Source: Clostridiales bacterium
GTDB lineage: Bacteria; Bacillota; Clostridia; Oscillospirales; Oscillospiraceae
NCBI GenBank assembly: GCA_022782265.1
Contig: JALFOM010000086.1
Location: forward strand, 1 to 34,608
Reading direction: 5' to 3'
Length of the DNA: 34,608 nt
Shown: positions 1 to 7,841 of the stretch, in pieces
Layout of the letters: each line of letters begins with the position of its first letter
How positions within the stretch are numbered: position 1 is the stretch's first letter
Made by a program: the position numbers and the translations under genes
The notes under the pieces: model-generated
The model's input: only the letters and a program-made list of their open reading frames with translations
Told to the model about the DNA's origin: nothing
Database searches by the model: none

Positions 1-126
1 GCGTTGGCTACACGTCACAGAGTAGAACGCCCCGCCATAAGCATGGAGGGAGGCACGGAAAATCCTATGGAGCGGCTGGCCCGCCGCCGTCTGCTTTGCC
101 TTTGAGAAATATCGTGAAAAGAAATC

Positions 127-154
127 ATCCGCACAAAGTAAGGTGCGGATTTTG
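127..154 (+). terminator. Rho-independent terminator-like hairpin
   Basis: ATCCGCAC (127-134) is exactly complementary to GTGCGGAT (143-150) around an 8-nt loop, followed by a short T run. It probably ends transcription of an element gene lying left of the window. No convincing coding region ends before it inside the window. Confidence 0.5.
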
Positions 155-174
155 TCATATAAGGACATTTAATG

Positions 175-191
175 CGTTTCACTGTGAAACG
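175..191. promoter_or_regulatory. Palindrome CGTTTCAC-t-GTGAAACG, possible operator
   Basis: A perfect 8-bp inverted repeat with a single central base lies 46 bp before the small ORF at 237. The one-base centre makes an RNA hairpin less likely than a protein-binding site. A T run follows at 194-198, so a weak terminator is the alternative. Confidence 0.35.
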
Positions 192-236
192 TATTTTTAA
201 CGTCAGGCATGAGTATGCTTTAGCGAGGTGATCAAT

Positions 237-389
237 ATGGAGAATATAACTATGCCAGGCACTACGAAAGAAATCCAATTATCAAACGGAATATTGGCTG
301 TTTTGCATTTTCAGTCAGAGTATCCGAGTTTACAGGAGCGCATGGTAGAACTTCTGAATAAATACATATTGAAAATTGCCCAAATTTGA
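237..389 (+). CDS. Small element-encoded protein, 50 aa (possibly TnpW-like)
   Basis: A 50-residue frame starting MENITMPGTT, preceded by a good ribosome binding site (GAGGTGAT, about 6 nt before the ATG). It ends in a charged amphipathic stretch (LQERMVELLNKYI). Small proteins of this size directly upstream of a serine recombinase are common in Tn4451/CTn-like elements, and the tail faintly resembles TnpW-type proteins; that resemblance is an impression, not an alignment. Its TGA stop lies inside the -35 hexamer of the recombinase promoter. Function unknown; it may be a regulator of, or accessory to, recombination. Confidence 0.5.
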   Translation: MENITMPGTTKEIQLSNGILAVLHFQSEYPSLQERMVELLNKYILKIAQI

Positions 390-414
390 CATAGAAATTG
401 CAATTTTGTATAAT
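386..414 (+). promoter_or_regulatory. Consensus sigma-A promoter of the serine recombinase
   Basis: TTGACA at 386-391 and TATAAT at 409-414 with a 17-bp spacer: a full-consensus vegetative promoter. It would start transcription near 421, giving a leader of roughly 45 nt before the recombinase ATG at 465. The -35 overlaps the stop codon of the upstream small ORF. Confidence 0.85.
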
Positions 415-464
415 AATTACGCAAATATTGTCTCGAAAGTTATTTTCGGCAGAAAGGATAAAGT

Positions 465-2141
465 ATGACCTTTGTGCAGAATACGAAGATAGTGAGAGAT
501 GTCGTTTTTGATACAGAATGGAGGGTTGGAGAGTATAACCGGCTCAGCAAAGAAGATGGAGACAAGCCGGAAAGCGATAGTATACAGAATCAGCACAACA
601 TAAATCAGGCCCATATCGAATATTTACGGCGGCAGGGAGAAAATATTGTTTCTGTCAAGGTGTATTCTGATGACGGATTTGCTGGGGGAACATTTGACCG
701 CCCTCAGTATAAAGCGATGATTCACGACATTGAAGCGGGGAAAATTAATTGCATCATATTTAAGGACAACTCGCGCCTTGGCCGAAATTATCCCGAGTTA
801 GGAAAACTGATGGAAGAATACTTCCCGCAAATGGGGGTAAGGGTCATCTCTGTGCTGAATAATTTGGACAGTGTGAAGGATCCTCGCGGATATTGCAGTG
901 CAATCGTGTCTTTTTCCAACATTGTGAATGATGACTACATACGTCAGTTATCAATTAAGATCAAGTCCACACTTGCAATGAAACGAGAAAAAGGAGAATT
1001 TACAGGAAACTATGCACCGTTTGGGTATGCAAAAGACCCTAATAACTACCACAAATTAGTCGTTGATCCAGAAGCAGCCCAAATCGTAAGAATGATCTTT
1101 GATTGGTACGAAAGCGGTATGTCAGTAATAGGGATAGTAAAAAAATTAAATTCATTGCAGATAACGACACCCGGGGAATATAAAATCCAGAATGGATGCA
1201 AAAGCTTTATCACCTACTCGAAAAATCATCCGCAGAAAAAAGCATGGGCGACATCCACCGTAAACACCATTTTAAAAAATGAGGTCTATATTGGCAATAT
1301 GGTACAGGGAAAAAATAAGAGCGTATCTTACCGATCCAAAAAAATGGTGGCCGCAGATGAAAGCGAGTGGTCGGTAGTAGAAGGTACTCACGAGCCAATA
1401 ATTTCCGACCAGCAGTTCCTCAATGTGCATAACCGGCTCATACGGAGCACTCATGTGCCACACAATCGGGAAACCAGTTATTTGCTGTCCGGTTATATTA
1501 AGTGTGGTCAATGCGGACACACACTTACAAGGAATGTGTCCTGCGGTATCCCCAGGTATCGTTGCCCAACACGAACAATGGCTCCAAACAAATGTCAGGC
1601 TGGATCGGTAAAAGAGTCCGTTCTTGAAGAAACGATACTTGAAGCGCTGCAAAAGCAAATTCAAGAGCTTGTAGACGCGAAAGCTGTCATTGACCAGGCA
1701 CGTACTGACAGTTCAAATGGAAGAAAGAAAAACGAGTATGAATCCGCAATTACAAAAGCTGAAAAAGAGCAGGAACGGCTTATAGAGGCGAAGTTCACAC
1801 TCTATGATCACTTTTCAAAAGGGATCCTTTCTGAGAAAGACTATCAGCAGTTTAGCAAAAAATACGATGATGCTATTGCACAGTTAGATGAGGATATCAA
1901 GAGCCTGCGAAAGAGCATTGCGGATTTGAAAGAAGCTCGACGTCTGGATGATGAGTTTATTGCGTTTTTTGAAAAGTACGGAAATATTCAGAAGCTTGAT
2001 CGTGATGTCTTAAATAGTCTTGTTGATCACGTGGTATATAATAGCCCAGAGCATGTAGAAATATTTTTCAACTTTTCAGCTTACTGCAATAAGATACATA
2101 CGCTGGCCAATGTAGTCTCTGAAGGAGAGTCAACAGGGTAA
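465..2141 (+). CDS. Large serine recombinase, Tn4451/TnpX-like
   Basis: A 558-aa site-specific recombinase that would excise and integrate the element. The resolvase domain (about residues 20-170) shows the nucleophile Ser28 in YNRLS, the YSDDGFAGGTFDRP segment (67-80) and the conserved KDNSRLGRNY arginine motif (100-109). A Recombinase domain follows (about 190-300), then a zinc ribbon with C347/C350 and C367/C377, a long charged coiled coil (about 400-500) and a short C-terminal domain of the DUF4368 type ending in a VEIFFNF-like strand. This order is that of large serine recombinases of clostridial conjugative and mobilizable elements. The start is supported by AGAAAGGA about 7 nt upstream. 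Nothing suggests inactivation. It is transcribed towards the element end, consistent with a terminal recombinase gene. Confidence 0.93.
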   Translation: MTFVQNTKIVRDVVFDTEWRVGEYNRLSKEDGDKPESDSIQNQHNINQAHIEYLRRQGENIVSVKVYSDDGFAGGTFDRPQYKAMIHDIEAGKINCIIFKDNSRLGRNYPELGKLMEEYFPQMGVRVISVLNNLDSVKDPRGYCSAIVSFSNIVNDDYIRQLSIKIKSTLAMKREKGEFTGNYAPFGYAKDPNNYHKLVVDPEAAQIVRMIFDWYESGMSVIGIVKKLNSLQITTPGEYKIQNGCKSFITYSKNHPQKKAWATSTVNTILKNEVYIGNMVQGKNKSVSYRSKKMVAADESEWSVVEGTHEPIISDQQFLNVHNRLIRSTHVPHNRETSYLLSGYIKCGQCGHTLTRNVSCGIPRYRCPTRTMAPNKCQAGSVKESVLEETILEALQKQIQELVDAKAVIDQARTDSSNGRKKNEYESAITKAEKEQERLIEAKFTLYDHFSKGILSEKDYQQFSKKYDDAIAQLDEDIKSLRKSIADLKEARRLDDEFIAFFEKYGNIQKLDRDVLNSLVDHVVYNSPEHVEIFFNFSAYCNKIHTLANVVSEGESTG

Positions 2142-2300
2142 AGTATAACCCCATAGGGGGAATAATGTCACAAAATACAGAATAACTTCAAAAGACAGTT
2201 TTTAATACACAATTAAAGCGCAAAAAGGCTATTTTTGAAGAAAAAATCGGAAATAACGCCAAAAATGAGCCTAAAACAGCAACATTTATGTACTTTCAAA
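2142..2300. other. AT-rich non-coding terminal segment of the element (putative attR arm)
   Basis: About 160 bp between the recombinase stop and the inferred chromosome junction. It has no convincing plus-strand gene. It contains a small CCCC-ATA-GGGG palindrome near 2150 and the longer inverted repeat listed at 2226-2272. It also fortuitously encodes the foreign C-terminal tail of the disrupted minus-strand GH18 gene. Its position is where recombinase binding arms would be expected. Confidence 0.5.
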
Positions 2301-3001
2301 CCCCATTCATAGGTCATGATGATCACCCGGTCGGCCCAGCGGCCGTGAGCCTCGTAGTCGTGGGCCGTGTAGAGAAGGCCCTCCTGGCTGTCGCTCTCCT
2401 TGGGAGCAATGGCGGTGCTGAGAAAATATCCCTGGGCGTGGAGGGCTTCGGAGGCCCGGCGGAGAAACTGGCTGTAGCTGTCCCGGTCGTAGGGGTAGAC
2501 GTACTCAATGTTGAAATTCACGCCGTAATAGGGCTTCTGATGCAGAGCGGAGAACATGTTTTCAAAAAACCGGTCCTGTACCTGCTGGTTGGTGAACACC
2601 GCGTGGGCGATGTCGCCGGAGAAGCCGCCGCTCTCGCCCAGGTTGGTGATGGTCAGCAGGGGAGCCACCGAGCTTGCCCGGGCGGCGTCCACCATGGTGC
2701 TGTCCGGAATGGGGATCAGCTCCCCGGCGGTGGTCATGTGATAGCTGAAGGGACAGAGATAGCTGAGATAGGGCAGGGTCTCGTTCAGCACACTCTGGGC
2801 GATGTTGGGGTAGGCATAGCCGTTTACCTCGAGCCCCGGGCGGCTGCCGGTCTCCGCCGAGGGGACCAGCAGCGCCAGCTTCGGCACCAGGCGGGAGCGG
2901 TCGTTGAGCTGGTTGATGCGGGCCAGCTCCTCCGCGCTGGTGCCGTAGCGGCTGGCGATGCTCCATAAGCTGTCCCCCGGGCGTACAATAACGATTTCCA
3001 T
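2213..3001 (-). pseudogene. LysM-GH18 spore cortex/peptidoglycan hydrolase (SleL/YaaH-like), truncated by the element
   Basis: The N-terminus (about 1-47) is a LysM domain (VRPGDSLWSIASRYG) that would anchor the protein to peptidoglycan. It is followed by a GH18 domain of the SleL/YaaH type, which hydrolyses cortex fragments in germinating spores. The frame is normal to residue 234 (RVIIMTYEWG); the family continues for roughly another 190 residues there, but here a 28-residue tail from the inserted AT-rich DNA follows (2213-2299). The catalytic glutamate region reads GVNFNIEYV: E166 is present, while the usual aspartate two residues before it is N164. The start at 3001 has AAAGGATG upstream. 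With about half the barrel missing the product is expected to be inactive; the rest of the gene should lie beyond the left end of the element. Confidence 0.85.
2226..2272. repeat. Imperfect inverted repeat at the element terminus
   Basis: AGGCTATTTTTG (2226-2237) is matched by CAAAAATGAGCCT (2260-2272) in inverted orientation, differing by one inserted base, with 22 bp between. It lies about 30 bp inside the inferred junction and may be a recombinase-binding arm of the attachment site. A weak transcription terminator is the alternative. Confidence 0.4.
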
Positions 3002-3051
3002 TGGATCATCCTTTCACTTTTTTACAAGTATATTCGGATGAAAGGCGGCAA

Positions 3052-3080
3052 TTGCAAGGAGCACAATACTGTGGTATAAT
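3052..3080 (+). promoter_or_regulatory. Sigma-A promoter of pepF
   Basis: TTGCAA (3052-3057), 17-bp spacer, TATAAT (3075-3080), with an extended -10 TGG directly before the hexamer. The start of transcription would be near 3087, about 30 nt before the pepF ATG. Confidence 0.75.
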
Positions 3081-3118
3081 ATACCTGTTATTTCAGAAAC
3101 AACAACGGAGGTCTATCC

Positions 3119-4918
3119 ATGGCAGAAAATAAAATTCCCAAAAGAAGCGAGGTTCCCGAGGAGCTTACCTGGAACCTGGGCGATATGTTTGAAAGCGACG
3201 AGGCCTGGTACAAAGAGAACGAGGCCCTGAAGGAGATGCCCGGGCGCATTGCCGCCTTCCAGGGCAAGCTGGGCGAGAGCGCGGAGAGCCTTCTTTCCTT
3301 CTTCCGTCTGGAGGATGAGGTGGAGCTGCGCCTGTCTCCCCTGTACGGCTATGCCAGCTGCAAAAACGATCAGGACCAGGGCAACAGCGTGTATCAGGAT
3401 ATGCGCGGCAAGGCCATGAGCACCTTTGTGGCCATCTCCAGCGCGGCGGCCTTTGCCACACCGGAGATTATGGCTATCCCCGAGGATACCCTGAACCTGT
3501 TCTATATTGCCCAGCCCGAGCTGGAGACCTATCGCCGCAGCCTGTACCGTATCCGCCGCCGGGCAGAGCACATCCTGACGCCGGCGGAGGAGACCCTCCT
3601 TGCCGCCGCAGGAGAAATGGCCCAGAGCCCGGACAATATTGGCAGCGTGTTCCGCAACGCGGACCTGAAATTCCCGGAGGTGGAGGACAAGGACGGCGGA
3701 AAGCATCAGCTCACCAACGGCTCCTTTGTCCCCCTGCTGGAGAGCAGCGACCGGGTGCTGCGCAAGAACGCCTTTGACGCCTACTACGGCCGCCTGGGCG
3801 AGTTTAAAAACACCATCGCTTCCACCCTGGACGCGGAGTTCAAGCAGCGCCGCTTCTTCGCCGCCGCGCGGAAATATCCCAACACCCTGGCAGCGGCCCT
3901 GGATGAGACGGAGGTGCCCCAGGAGGTCTATCTGAATTTGATCGAAGCGGTTCATGCCAACCTGGACAAGATGTACCGCTATGTCTCCCTGCGCAAGAAG
4001 ATTCTGGGCGTAGATGAGCTGCACATGTACGACGTGTACACCCCCATCGTGGCCGACGCCGCCGAGAAGATCAGCTATGCCCAGGCCAAGGAGACGGTGC
4101 TGGAGGCCCTGCAGGTCTTGGGCGAAGACTATGTGGAGCTGCTGAAGGAGGGCTTCAATAACCGCTGGATCGACGTCTATGAGAACGAGGGCAAGCGGGG
4201 CGGCGCCTATTCCTCCGGCAATTCCCGGCCCCACCCCTATGTGCTCTTAAATCACAAGGACACCCTGGACAGCATGTTCACCCTGGCCCATGAGATGGGC
4301 CACGCCCTGCACAGCTACCACAGCTGCAAGTACCAGCCCGTCAGCACCAGCGAGTACGTCATCTTTGTGGCCGAGGTGGCCTCCACCTGCAACGAGGTGC
4401 TGCTCATGCGCCACCTGCTGGCCAAGACCACGGACAAGAAGCAGCGGGCTTATCTTATCAACCACTTCCTGGACTCCTTCAAGGGCACGGTTTACCGCCA
4501 GACCATGTTTGCCGAGTTTGAGCTGGAGATCGGCCGCATGGCCGAGCGGGGCGAGGCCCTGACCGCCGACGCCCTCTCCGCCAGGTACCACGAGCTGAAC
4601 AAGCTGTACTTCGGCCCGGATATGGTGTCTGATGACGGCATTGCCCTGGAGTGGGCACGCATTCCCCATTTCTTCTATAATTACTATGTGTTCCAGTATG
4701 CCACCGGCTTCTCCGCCGCCGTGGCCATCGCCAACCGCATTCTCAGCGAGGGCGAGAGCGCCGTTGCCGACTACAAGAAGTTCCTCTCCAGCGGCGGCAG
4801 CAGTGATCCCATCTCCCTGCTGAAGATCGCCGGCGTGGACATGAGCACCCCCGACCCGGTCAATTCCGCCCTTCAGCTCTTTGGCGAGTTGGTGGACGAG
4901 ATGGAAAAGCTGGTTTGA
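3119..4918 (+). CDS. pepF: Oligoendopeptidase F (M3B zinc metallopeptidase)
   Basis: A 599-aa cytoplasmic zinc peptidase that cleaves short peptides. The gluzincin motif H391-E-M-G-H395 binds zinc and E392 is the catalytic base; E419 in the FVAEVASTCNE segment is the third zinc ligand, at the spacing expected for M3 peptidases. The N-terminal part (about 10-190) is the helical PepF region, including SPLYGYASCKND, and the catalytic domain runs from about 200 to 585. The length is that of full PepF/PepB proteins. No signal peptide is seen. ACGGAGGT precedes the ATG by about 6 nt. The gene stands alone between its own promoter and a strong bidirectional terminator, so it is monocistronic. Confidence 0.95.
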   Translation: MAENKIPKRSEVPEELTWNLGDMFESDEAWYKENEALKEMPGRIAAFQGKLGESAESLLSFFRLEDEVELRLSPLYGYASCKNDQDQGNSVYQDMRGKAMSTFVAISSAAAFATPEIMAIPEDTLNLFYIAQPELETYRRSLYRIRRRAEHILTPAEETLLAAAGEMAQSPDNIGSVFRNADLKFPEVEDKDGGKHQLTNGSFVPLLESSDRVLRKNAFDAYYGRLGEFKNTIASTLDAEFKQRRFFAAARKYPNTLAAALDETEVPQEVYLNLIEAVHANLDKMYRYVSLRKKILGVDELHMYDVYTPIVADAAEKISYAQAKETVLEALQVLGEDYVELLKEGFNNRWIDVYENEGKRGGAYSSGNSRPHPYVLLNHKDTLDSMFTLAHEMGHALHSYHSCKYQPVSTSEYVIFVAEVASTCNEVLLMRHLLAKTTDKKQRAYLINHFLDSFKGTVYRQTMFAEFELEIGRMAERGEALTADALSARYHELNKLYFGPDMVSDDGIALEWARIPHFFYNYYVFQYATGFSAAVAIANRILSEGESAVADYKKFLSSGGSSDPISLLKIAGVDMSTPDPVNSALQLFGELVDEMEKLV

Positions 4919-4930
4919 GCCTGTATATGA

Positions 4931-4963
4931 AAAAGGTCTGCGCCACGATGGTGCAGACCTTTT
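4931..4963. terminator. Bidirectional terminator between pepF and the DUF255 gene
   Basis: AAAAGGTCTGC (4931-4941) pairs with GCAGACCTTTT (4953-4963), extended by a wobble and a C-G pair around a small loop. The A run on one side and the T run on the other let it work for both convergent genes; it ends 1 nt before the stop of the minus-strand gene. Confidence 0.85.
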
Positions 4964-4964
4964 C

Positions 4965-6950
4965 TTATATATCCGTCAGCGGAAGCTGGCAGACGCCATT
5001 GGCACAGAGGTAGAAGGCGGCCTTGCCGTCTTTGGGGGCGTAGTCCGCGGTGAAGGGGGCGGCCTGGGCAAGCTCTGCAGCGTTTCCCGGCGTTTTCAGC
5101 AGCACGCTCAGCTCCGGGGCGTATTTTCCGGTAACGGTTTTCAGCATCTCCGGCACATCCTCGCCGGGGGCGGCACAGACCAGCTCCCGGGTGGGGTAGA
5201 CCTCGTCCATCAGCGCGCACAGGGCAAAGGCGCAGCCCGCCGGGTAGCGGTTCAGGTTGGCGCAGATAAAGCTCAGCTGCTTTTCCCGGGCCTCCCGCCA
5301 TTTGACCTCCGCCGTCAGCCGCCACAGGGCGCTCAGCAGCACCGCCGCCGCGCTGTTGCCGGAGGGCATGGCTCCATCGAAGATCTCCTTGGGACGGACG
5401 ATCAGCGCCTCCGCGTCCTGGGCTGTGCGGAAGAAGCCGCCGCCTTTTTCGTCGGCAAAGCGGTCGAGAATCTGCTCCGCCAGCTCTTTGGCCAGGACGA
5501 TGTGGGCCGGGTCAAAGTCCGCCCGGTACAGCTCCAGAAGGCCCAGAGCATAAAAGGCGTAATCGTCCAGCTGGGCGGGGAGCCTTGCCTCGCCCCGGCA
5601 GTATACCGCCTTCAGCTGTGCCCCGCGGCCCAGCTCCTCTTCCATAAACACCGCCAGGGCTTTCGCTGCACGCAGATATTTCTCCTCTCCGAAGGCCCAG
5701 GCCGCCCGGGACAGGGCCATGAGCATCAGGCCGTTCCAGCCGGTGAGCACCTTGTCGTCCAGCCCCAGGGCCATCCGCTCCCGGCGGTAATCCCGCAGCT
5801 TTTCCCGAAATTCCCCATAGCCCTCGGGCAGCAGGTTCCAGCGGGTGTTCAGCAGCAGGTTGGGAATGCTTTTTCCCTGGAAATTGCCCTCCTCGGTGAT
5901 GTCGTAGCACTCGCAGAAGTGCCGCCCGGCGTCCTCACCCAGGACGGACTTGACCTGCTGGGGGGTAAAGAGATAATAGGCGCCCTCTCCACCCTCGCTG
6001 TCCGCGTCCTGGCCGCTGAAAAAGCCGCCCTTTTCGTGCCGAAGCTCCCGGAGGCAGTAGTCCAGGGTGCTCTCCGCCACCGTGCGGTACAGGGCCATGT
6101 GCCCGTCCTGCCAGGCCTCGGTATAGGCCAGGGCTAACAGGGCATTGTCATACAGGGTCTTTTCAAAATGAGGGGCCAGCCACTCCCGGTCGGTGGAATA
6201 GCGGGCAAAGCCGCCGCCGAAGTGGTCGTAAATGCCGCCCTTATACATCTGCCGCAGGGTATTCTCCACCTGAAGCCTTGCGCTTTTTTCCCCGCTGAGG
6301 GCGGCATAGCGCAGCAGAAAGATCAGGTTGTGGGCGGAGGGAAATTTCGGCGCGGAGCCGAAGCCGCCGTACTCCCCGTCATAGGAGTCCGCCAGCTGCT
6401 TTGCCGCCCGTTTCACGTCCTCCTCGCCGGGGAAGCTGGCTTTCCCAAGCCTCTGGCGGTTGAGATAAGCGGTGATGTCGTTGCCGGTGCGCACAAGCTC
6501 GTCCCGGCCATTCTTCCAGCGGGAGGCCACGGCGTACAGCAGAGGCAGCAGCCCCGCCTGTCGGCCCACATTGTTTTTGGGCAGATAGGTGGCGGCGAAA
6601 AAGGGCTTTTGCTCCGGGGTCATGATTACGGTGAGCGGCCAGCCGCCGCTGCCGGTCATGGCGGTGCAGACCTGCATGTATACCGCGTCCACATCCGGCC
6701 GCTCCTCCCGGTCAACTTTCACAGGGATGAAGCTCCGGTTCAAAATTTCCGCCACCTGCTCATCCTCAAAGGACTCGTGGGCCATCACATGGCACCAGTG
6801 ACAGGTGGAATAGCCTATGCTGAGAAAAACGGGCTTGTCCTCCCGCTTTGCCCGCTGAAAAGCCTCCTGGCACCAGGGGTACCAGTCCACCGGGTTTTCC
6901 CCGTGCTGGCGCAGATAGGGGGAGCTCTCTTTTGCCAATCTGTTGCTCAT
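4965..6950 (-). CDS. DUF255 thioredoxin-fold / six-hairpin glycosidase-like protein (YyaL/SPATA20 family)
   Basis: A 661-aa protein of the YyaL/SSP411 family. The N-terminal thioredoxin-like DUF255 domain (about 1-165) has the typical start [14 protein letters not shown], the C50-H-W-C53 redox motif and the [10 protein letters not shown] segment. The remainder (about 180-650) is alpha-helical and resembles the six-hairpin (alpha/alpha)6 barrel of glycosidase-like proteins, with a conserved [11 protein letters not shown] stretch and [10 protein letters not shown]. The reaction of the family is not established. The start has GGAGG 7 nt upstream. It is transcribed divergently from the TPR gene, with back-to-back promoters in 6966-7028, and ends at a terminator shared with pepF. 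Confidence 0.88.
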   Translation of the reverse strand: MSNRLAKESSPYLRQHGENPVDWYPWCQEAFQRAKREDKPVFLSIGYSTCHWCHVMAHESFEDEQVAEILNRSFIPVKVDREERPDVDAVYMQVCTAMTGSGGWPLTVIMTPEQKPFFAATYLPKNNVGRQAGLLPLLYAVASRWKNGRDELVRTGNDITAYLNRQRLGKASFPGEEDVKRAAKQLADSYDGEYGGFGSAPKFPSAHNLIFLLRYAALSGEKSARLQVENTLRQMYKGGIYDHFGGGFARYSTDREWLAPHFEKTLYDNALLALAYTEAWQDGHMALYRTVAESTLDYCLRELRHEKGGFFSGQDADSEGGEGAYYLFTPQQVKSVLGEDAGRHFCECYDITEEGNFQGKSIPNLLLNTRWNLLPEGYGEFREKLRDYRRERMALGLDDKVLTGWNGLMLMALSRAAWAFGEEKYLRAAKALAVFMEEELGRGAQLKAVYCRGEARLPAQLDDYAFYALGLLELYRADFDPAHIVLAKELAEQILDRFADEKGGGFFRTAQDAEALIVRPKEIFDGAMPSGNSAAAVLLSALWRLTAEVKWREAREKQLSFICANLNRYPAGCAFALCALMDEVYPTRELVCAAPGEDVPEMLKTVTGKYAPELSVLLKTPGNAAELAQAAPFTADYAPKDGKAAFYLCANGVCQLPLTDI

Positions 6951-6965
6951 GCCTCAGCCTCCAAC

Positions 6966-6994
6966 TTGCATTTGTGTTATCTTTTGCGTATAAT
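6966..6994 (+). promoter_or_regulatory. Promoter of the TPR-DUF4037-MBL operon
   Basis: TTGCAT (6966-6971), 17-bp spacer, TATAAT (6989-6994). The start of transcription would be near 7001, about 35 nt before the TPR gene. Confidence 0.65.
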
Positions 6995-6999
6995 ATTAC

Positions 7000-7028
7000 A
7001 TTATACACCATAGAAAAAGAAAGGGCAA
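7000..7028 (-). promoter_or_regulatory. Divergent promoter of the DUF255 gene
   Basis: Read on the minus strand: TTGCCC (7028-7023), 17-bp spacer, TATAAT (7005-7000). Its -10 and that of the plus-strand promoter form a back-to-back palindrome only 5 bp apart, so the two promoters should compete for polymerase. Confidence 0.5.
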
Positions 7029-7034
7029 TCTCTG

Positions 7035-7841
7035 ATGGAACCTGTATGCTGCTTTGATGCAAGAGAATATACCGGCGTGCCGGACACTCGTCCCTGCCCC
7101 CGGGCGCTGGACGTGCCGCAGGTCATCCAGGAGCTGGACGCGCTCTATGAACAGGGCCGGGAGAGCGAGGCGGAGCGCTTTCTGGAAGAAAAGCGGGAAA
7201 AGGCCGCCCTGGCCGGTGACTGGCGGGGTGAGCTGAGTATGCTCAGCGAGCTGATGGGCCAGTACCGCCGCAGTAAAAATGAGGAAAAGGGCCTCATGGC
7301 CGTGGAGGACGGGCTCCGGCTCATCCGGGAACACAACATGGGCCAGACGCTGTCCGGCGCCACCGTTATGCTCAACGCTGCCACCACCATGAAGTGCTTC
7401 GGCCAGGCGGAGGCGTCCATCCCGGTATTCTCCCACGTCTGCCGGGTTTATGCCCAGAACCTGGACCCCATGGACTACCGTTTTGCCGGGCTATACAACA
7501 ACATGGCCCTGTCCTGCGCCGACGCGGGGCGCTATGAGGAGGCGGAGCGGTATTATCAGCTGGCAATGAAGATCATGGCCAAGCTGCCCGCCGGGGAGAA
7601 CGAGATTGCCGTGACCCTCTGCAACCTGGCGGAGCTGTACGACCGGCAGGACCATGAGGACATGCGGATCGGCCAGTGTATGGAGCGGGCCTGGGAAGTG
7701 CTGAACACACCGGGGCTGCCCAGGGACGGCTATCACGCCTTCAATATCGCCAAGTGCGCCCCCAGCTTTGATTATTTCGGCTATTTCCTCTGGGCAAAGG
7801 AGCTGAAGGAAAGGGCGGAGAAAATCTATGGGGGGACTTGA
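7035..7841 (+). CDS. Tetratricopeptide-repeat protein, function unknown
   Basis: A 268-aa soluble helical protein. Residues about 60-210 look like consecutive TPR units; the clearest is AGLYNNMALSCADAGRYEEAE with the next helix YYQLAMKIM, followed by EIAVTLCNLAELYD. No catalytic motif, signal peptide or membrane segment is seen. It is the first gene of an operon: its last 14 nt overlap the start of the DUF4037 gene, so the two are probably translationally coupled and may act together, the TPR part as a protein-binding scaffold (inference). The ATG at 7035 follows an AAAGGG sequence at about 10 nt; a second in-frame start is not better supported. Confidence 0.8.
   Translation: MEPVCCFDAREYTGVPDTRPCPRALDVPQVIQELDALYEQGRESEAERFLEEKREKAALAGDWRGELSMLSELMGQYRRSKNEEKGLMAVEDGLRLIREHNMGQTLSGATVMLNAATTMKCFGQAEASIPVFSHVCRVYAQNLDPMDYRFAGLYNNMALSCADAGRYEEAERYYQLAMKIMAKLPAGENEIAVTLCNLAELYDRQDHEDMRIGQCMERAWEVLNTPGLPRDGYHAFNIAKCAPSFDYFGYFLWAKELKERAEKIYGGT

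Larger units (their letters stand above)
1..2302. mobile_element. Right end of an integrative element carrying a large serine recombinase (partial)
   Basis: This stretch is clearly more AT-rich than the rest of the window. It holds a small ORF, a consensus promoter and a large serine recombinase transcribed towards the chromosome. Such recombinases usually sit at one end of their element. The right boundary is inferred at about 2298-2302: on the minus strand a LysM-GH18 reading frame is normal up to its TYEWG motif and then turns into an unrelated 28-residue tail encoded by AT-rich DNA. The left end, and the missing 3' part of the interrupted gene, lie outside the window, so the size and cargo of the element cannot be given. 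Whether it is an ICE, a Tn4451-like mobilizable transposon or a prophage is open; the Tn4451/TnpX-like recombinase favours the first two. Confidence 0.75.

Noticed and set aside
1..114. Open plus-strand frame reaching the left edge, ending at 114
   Set aside because: Only about 37 codons are visible, with no recognisable motif; it could be the tail of an element gene or chance.
15..278. 87-codon minus-strand frame in the element end
   Set aside because: No ribosome binding site, and it is antisense to the terminator and small ORF region.
2288..2968. 226-codon plus-strand frame
   Set aside because: Antisense shadow of the LysM-GH18 gene; composition (Val/Gly/Ala/His rich) is typical of reverse frames in GC-rich genes.
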